NCBI GenBank assembly: GCA_043798435.1
Contig: JAZDOR010000186.1
Span: 1-15,518 of the forward strand
DNA: 15,518 nt
Direction of reading: 5' to 3'
Origin: JAGUXG01 sp043798435
GTDB taxonomy: Bacteria > UBA9089 > UBA9088 > JAGUXG01
Position 1 is the first letter of the stretch. Each line of letters starts with the position of its first letter. Of this stretch, positions 12,778 through 15,518 are shown one piece after another. A program made the position numbers and the translations under genes. The notes below the pieces were generated by a model. That model was not told the DNA's origin. It ran no database searches and saw nothing but the letters and a program-made list of their open reading frames with translations.

Positions 12778-13064
12778 TTTAGCTAATCGTAACTATTTAC
12801 CTAAGTAAAGTGCAACAAAGAATATAAACCACTCAAGGCACAGAGGTCACGGAGATAACTCAATGTAAAATGCAAAATTAGCAATTAACATTTCAAAATT
12901 AAATCTACTTCATTTTGCATTGCTAATTTTACATTGATAATTTTGCAATGAATTTTCTCTGTGCTTCAAGTGGCTAAAGTGTTACAGCTAATCTTACATA
13001 AAGGAAAGATTGGGTTTCTCTCAAACAGAGAGCCTCAGGGTTACTTTTCTGCCATATCTTCTAT
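12764..13064 (+). pseudogene. Broken duplicate of the HU gene start, split by element B
   Basis: 12761-12788 (AAGATGACCAGACTTG and on) and 12994-13064 together repeat the first 107 nt of the intact HU unit at 13065-13171. Differences are small substitutions, a 2-nt gain near 12995-12999 (TTACATAAAGG versus TTGTAAAGG) and loss of 10 nt (AGAGGAGGTC) after GTTAC at 13045. Element B plus its 8-bp target copy sits after codon 8. The residual frame would give a 14-residue peptide ending at TAA in the element. The copy ends exactly where the intact copy begins (CTAT/AAGATG at 13064/13065), so this is a tandem duplication. Confidence 0.85.
12789..12985. mobile_element. GTAAC element B (197 bp) with perfect 8-bp target duplication
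   Basis: The type-1 end is GTAACTATTTACC (12789-12801) and the type-2 end is GGCTAAAGTGTTAC (12972-12985). AGCTAATC lies directly outside both ends (12781-12788 and 12986-12993). The intact HU copy has AGTTAATC once at this position, so the empty site is known from the same window. The core at about 12859-12950 is a nested palindrome (AATGTAAAATGCAAAATTAG against CTAATTTTACATT). Between the left end and the core it also carries CACAGAGGTCACGGAG, a short motif seen in elements C and D. Confidence 0.88.
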
Positions 13065-13067
13065 AAG

Positions 13068-13352
13068 ATGACCAGACTTGATTTAGTTAATCTTGTAAAG
13101 GAAAGATTGGGTCTCTCTCAAGCAGAGAGCCTCAGGGTTACAGAGGAGGTCTTTTCTGCCATATCTTCTATCTTGAAAGAAGAAGGAAGGCTTGAACTGC
13201 GGGGTTTTGGGACATTTCTAAAGAAGGTGAGAAAAGCAAGGATTGGCAGGATAATCTCGCTGAATAAACCCATCAAGGTTCCAGGATATAAGACCGTTGT
13301 CTTTGTGCCAGGGAAGGATCTAAAGAGGATAACACTCCAGCCTCTGAAGTAA
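13068..13352 (+). CDS. HU/IHF-type DNA-binding protein
   Basis: This 94-residue nucleoid-associated protein has the N-terminal helical dimerisation part MTRLDLVNLVKERLGLSQAE, the turn RGFGTFLKKVRKARIGR (residues about 44-60) and the DNA-clasping arm ending in VPGYKTVVFVPGKDLK. Length is typical. The canonical RNP of the arm is replaced by RIISLNK, as in some divergent HU/IHF members. Two oddities stand out. The region before the ATG is duplicated HU coding sequence without a Shine-Dalgarno. The last seven codons (ITLQPLK) and the stop are encoded by the type-2 end of element C. The original coupling to DUF502 (overlap at 12764-12777) has been lost for this intact copy. Confidence 0.92.
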   Translation: MTRLDLVNLVKERLGLSQAESLRVTEEVFSAISSILKEEGRLELRGFGTFLKKVRKARIGRIISLNKPIKVPGYKTVVFVPGKDLKRITLQPLK

Positions 13353-13489
13353 AAATTAACCACTGAGACACGAAGGAAATTCATTGCAAAATTATCAATG
13401 TAAAATTAGCAATGCAAAATGATTTAATTTTGAAATGCTAATTGCTAATTTTGCATTTTACATTGAATTCACTCTCGGTAAATAGTTAC
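13329..13489. mobile_element. GTAAC element C (161 bp) between the HU gene and purM
   Basis: The type-2 end reads ATAACACTCCAGCC then CTGAAGTAAAAA (13329-13354), closely matching element D (GTAACACTTCAGCC, TTGAAGTAAAG). The type-1 end is GGTAAATAGTTAC (13477-13489). The core is the shared palindrome (AAAATTATCAATGTAAAATT and partner). The left 24 nt lie inside the HU coding region and supply its tail and stop. No target duplication is recognisable, so the insertion is probably old. Confidence 0.7.
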
Positions 13490-13496
13490 AATTAAA

Positions 13497-14444
13497 ATGA
13501 GTATTACATACTGTGAGGCTGGGGTTGATATTGATAAGGGGAATCAGTTGGTCTCCATCATCAAAAAGAAGGTGCAGTTTTTGCCTAAGAGGGGTGCTGT
13601 AGGGGAGATTGGGCACTTTGGAGGTTTTTACGAAATCCCCAGGGGATACAGAGAGCCTGTCCTTGTCTCTTCCTGTGATGGCGTGGGGACAAAGATAAAA
13701 CTGGCTCAAACCTTAAATAGCTACTCTGAGATTGGCATAGACCTGGTGGCTATGTGTGTGAATGACATTGTCGCCACAGGCGGTAAACCCCTATTTTTTC
13801 TTGATTATCTGGCATTTGGTAGATTAAATCTGGATATTGCCTCAGAGATAATGGATGGAATTATCAAGGGCTGCGAAGAGGCAGATTGCAGCTTGCTTGG
13901 TGGAGAGACAGCAGAGATGCCAGGCGTGTATGCTGAAGAAGATCTTGATCTGGCGGGATTTGCTGTGGGTGTTGTAGAAAAAGATGAGATAATCACTGGC
14001 AAAGAGATTTCCGATGGGGATATTATCATCGGGCTTCCATCCTCAGGCTTGCATTCAAATGGGTTCTCTTTAGTCAGAAAGCTTTTTGATGAGCCGAGAA
14101 GAGAGTTTCTCACACCAACAAAGATATATGTAAAGGATGTGCTGGCGGCAAAACAGAGGCTTACTATTAGAGGTATTTCTCATATTACTGGTGGCGGTCT
14201 CCCCGAAAACATAGGCAGGATACTCCCTGATGGACTAAAGGCTGTGATTGATAAAAGTTGGAAGATTCCAGAAATATTTTTGGAGATTCAAGAAAGGGGC
14301 AAGGTATCAGAACATGAGATGTTCAGGACATTCAATATGGGAATAGGTATGGCTCTGATTATCCCAAAAAGTCAGCAGGAAAAGGCAAAGGAATTTATGG
14401 TTATTGGGAGGATAGAAAAGGGTGAGGGGGTAGAGATTGGGTAA
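13497..14444 (+). CDS. purM: Phosphoribosylformylglycinamidine cyclo-ligase (AIR synthase)
   Basis: This 315-residue enzyme performs the ATP-dependent ring closure of FGAM to AIR in purine synthesis. Motifs include YCEAGVDIDKGN (residues 5-16), SCDGVGTKIKLA (59-70), VNDIVATGGKPLFFLDY (88-104), LLGGETAEMPG (133-143) and PSSGLHSNGFSL (181-192), and TGGGLPENIGR (231-241). It is slightly shorter than the usual 330-350 residues. It starts 7 nt after element C with no Shine-Dalgarno. Its TAA stop is the second to fourth base of element D (gggTAACAC), so the end of the protein was set by that insertion. purN lies 3.3 kb away on the other strand. Confidence 0.95.
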   Translation: MSITYCEAGVDIDKGNQLVSIIKKKVQFLPKRGAVGEIGHFGGFYEIPRGYREPVLVSSCDGVGTKIKLAQTLNSYSEIGIDLVAMCVNDIVATGGKPLFFLDYLAFGRLNLDIASEIMDGIIKGCEEADCSLLGGETAEMPGVYAEEDLDLAGFAVGVVEKDEIITGKEISDGDIIIGLPSSGLHSNGFSLVRKLFDEPRREFLTPTKIYVKDVLAAKQRLTIRGISHITGGGLPENIGRILPDGLKAVIDKSWKIPEIFLEIQERGKVSEHEMFRTFNMGIGMALIIPKSQQEKAKEFMVIGRIEKGEGVEIG

Positions 14445-14621
14445 CACTTCAGCCAATTGAAGTAAAGACTAATCGCAGAGACACGGAGGAAATTCATTGC
14501 AAAATTATCAATGTAAAATTAGCAATGCAAAAGAAGAGAGATTTAATTTTGAAATGTTAATTGCTAATTTTGCAATTTGCAATGAAACTTTCTATACACC
14601 TCACTCTCTGTAAATAGTTAC
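14441..14621. mobile_element. GTAAC element D (181 bp) between purM and the methyltransferase gene
   Basis: The type-2 end is GTAACACTTCAGCC (14441-14454) and the type-1 end is TGTAAATAGTTAC (14609-14621). The core palindrome is almost identical to that of C (GGAAATTCATTGCAAAATTA). Flanks are GAGATTGG and AAATAATG with no target duplication. The orientation is the same as C relative to the genes: type-2 end at the 3' end of the upstream gene, type-1 end at the start of the downstream gene. Confidence 0.75.
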
Positions 14622-14626
14622 AAATA

Positions 14627-15400
14627 ATGGAGGAGTTAAAAGAGTACCTGAAATATACGCCTCTTCATCACGCTATGTGGCGGGCAATAGAGGGAGGGTT
14701 TTACAAGACCCATAACATGCCATCCCCAATTCTTGATATTGGCTCGGGAGATGGATTGTTTGCCAGGATATTTTTCCAGGATAAAGTCATAATTGGCATA
14801 GATTTGTGGGAAAATGACCTGAGAAGGGCAAAGAAAAGGCTTGTTTATAAACAGGTTTTCAAAGCAAGTGCCACAGCTCTTCCTTTTATGAGCAACAGCT
14901 TCTCTTCTTGCGTCTCAAACTGCACCCTTGAGCATATAAAAGATATTGATGTGGCATTTTCTGAGGTATCAAGGATATTAAAGCCTGAAGGGTTATTTGC
15001 CTTTACAGTGCCTACAGCAGATATAGGCAAGGGATTTCTTTTTGGCTCGCATCTGGAAAAGATTGGGCTTAAAGGGCTGGTCTCTTTGACTTCGTCCTTC
15101 AGAAAAAAGATATTCAGCGAATATCACAACCTGACAGAGTTAGAATGGAAAAAGAAGGTAGAGGAAGGGGGTTTTGAAGTGCTGAAAGTAGAGCCATTTT
15201 TTGGCAAGAAGGCTATGCAGCTATGGTCTATCTTATTTCTTTTAGAGGCATGGCGGATTGGACTTAGACTTATCATTGGAAGGTTTTACATATTTCCACA
15301 AATAAGAAGGGTGATTGGCCCCCTTTTTGCAAGGTGGGTTGATGTTAGAAAAGAGAAAAAAAATCCTGCAGCGTTATTCTTTTTATGTAAAAAGAGGTAA
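14627..15400 (+). CDS. Class I SAM-dependent methyltransferase
   Basis: This 257-residue protein has a Methyltransf_11-type fold: motif I ILDIGSGDGLFAR (residues 35-47), the acidic end of strand 2 in IGIDLWENDL (56-65), KASATALPFMSNSFSSCVSN (79-98) and the LEHIKDIDVAFSEVSRILKP block (101-120), followed by EGLFAFTVP. The C-terminal third (about 160-250) contains a hydrophobic stretch WSILFLLEAWRIGLRLIIG that may be membrane-associated. The substrate cannot be read from the sequence; small molecules, lipids or sugars are all possible. ATG 14627 follows element D by 5 nt and has no Shine-Dalgarno. Confidence 0.88.
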   Translation: MEELKEYLKYTPLHHAMWRAIEGGFYKTHNMPSPILDIGSGDGLFARIFFQDKVIIGIDLWENDLRRAKKRLVYKQVFKASATALPFMSNSFSSCVSNCTLEHIKDIDVAFSEVSRILKPEGLFAFTVPTADIGKGFLFGSHLEKIGLKGLVSLTSSFRKKIFSEYHNLTELEWKKKVEEGGFEVLKVEPFFGKKAMQLWSILFLLEAWRIGLRLIIGRFYIFPQIRRVIGPLFARWVDVRKEKKNPAALFFLCKKR

Positions 15401-15518
15401 GGAGCTGTAAAAAAATAAGTGCTATAATTTTACGCCGAGATTTTCGTCAAGTGCAAGGAGAGAACGAAGGAGCATAGCCTTGAACTATGTGACTTAAGTG
15501 AACTCACAGCAATTGACG
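15401..15518. other. Intergenic tail with possible repeat, cut by the window
   Basis: No gene is visible in these 118 nt. A TATAAT box (15423-15428) has no matching -35. The stretch from about 15440 has complementary pieces (CAAGTGCAAGG at 15449-15459 and CCTTGAACT at 15478-15486; GACTTAAGTGAAC after it) and looks like another palindromic intergenic repeat continuing past the window. Confidence 0.35.

Overview
The window looks like a contig from an uncultivated Gram-negative bacterium, probably one of the candidate phyla that carry a type IX-like secretion apparatus. The evidence is a giant Ig-domain surface protein ending in a FlgD-like C-terminal sorting domain, a PorV/PorQ-family outer-membrane protein just downstream, and a GxxExxY gene. 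Gene junctions are extremely rich in palindromic repeats. The sequence alone does not fix a phylum. The three transhydrogenase genes have the split arrangement seen in Bacteroidetes and lack Shine-Dalgarno sites, so they may be transferred.

Layout: 1-1290 is the 3' part of the surface protein. 1368-1921 is a terminal-inverted-repeat element carrying a GxxExxY (PD-(D/E)XK-like) gene. 1944-2840 is porV-like. 2871-4272 is an ISNCY-type insertion sequence whose transposase has a C-terminal frame break. 4348-4773 is a retropepsin-like aspartic protease behind a consensus sigma70-type promoter. 4786-7960 holds pntAA, pntAB and pntB, interrupted by a hairpin repeat. 7961-9581 is a decayed region with fragments of typA/bipA, a sorting domain and a toxin next to an intact AbrB-type antitoxin. 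On the minus strand come rplF-rplR-rpsE and purN (11891 down to 9582). On the plus strand follow a DUF502 membrane protein, a disrupted HU copy, an intact HU gene, purM and a class I methyltransferase.

The most notable content is a family of small elements, called here GTAAC elements. One end (type 1) is GTAACTATTTACC and the other (type 2), read inward, is GTAACACTTTAGCC. Four are complete short copies of 161-197 bp (A 10198-10373, B 12789-12985, C 13329-13489, D 14441-14621). There is one isolated end at 9581-9607 and one 554-bp copy carrying the GxxExxY gene (1368-1921). Copies A and B are flanked by 8-bp target duplications, one imperfect and one perfect. The elements sit exactly on gene ends: they supply stop codons and C-terminal tails (HU, PurN, PurM) and in one case two bases of a start codon (PurN). 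Element B interrupts a tandem duplicate of the HU gene start. Together this suggests a non-autonomous mobile element family that has remodelled gene boundaries and may be related to GxxExxY nuclease-like genes.

Genes that work together: PntAA, PntAB and PntB form the proton-translocating NAD(P) transhydrogenase. PurN and PurM act in de novo purine synthesis. L6, L18 and S5 are an isolated piece of the spc ribosomal operon. The surface protein and the PorV-like protein plausibly belong to the same secretion pathway.
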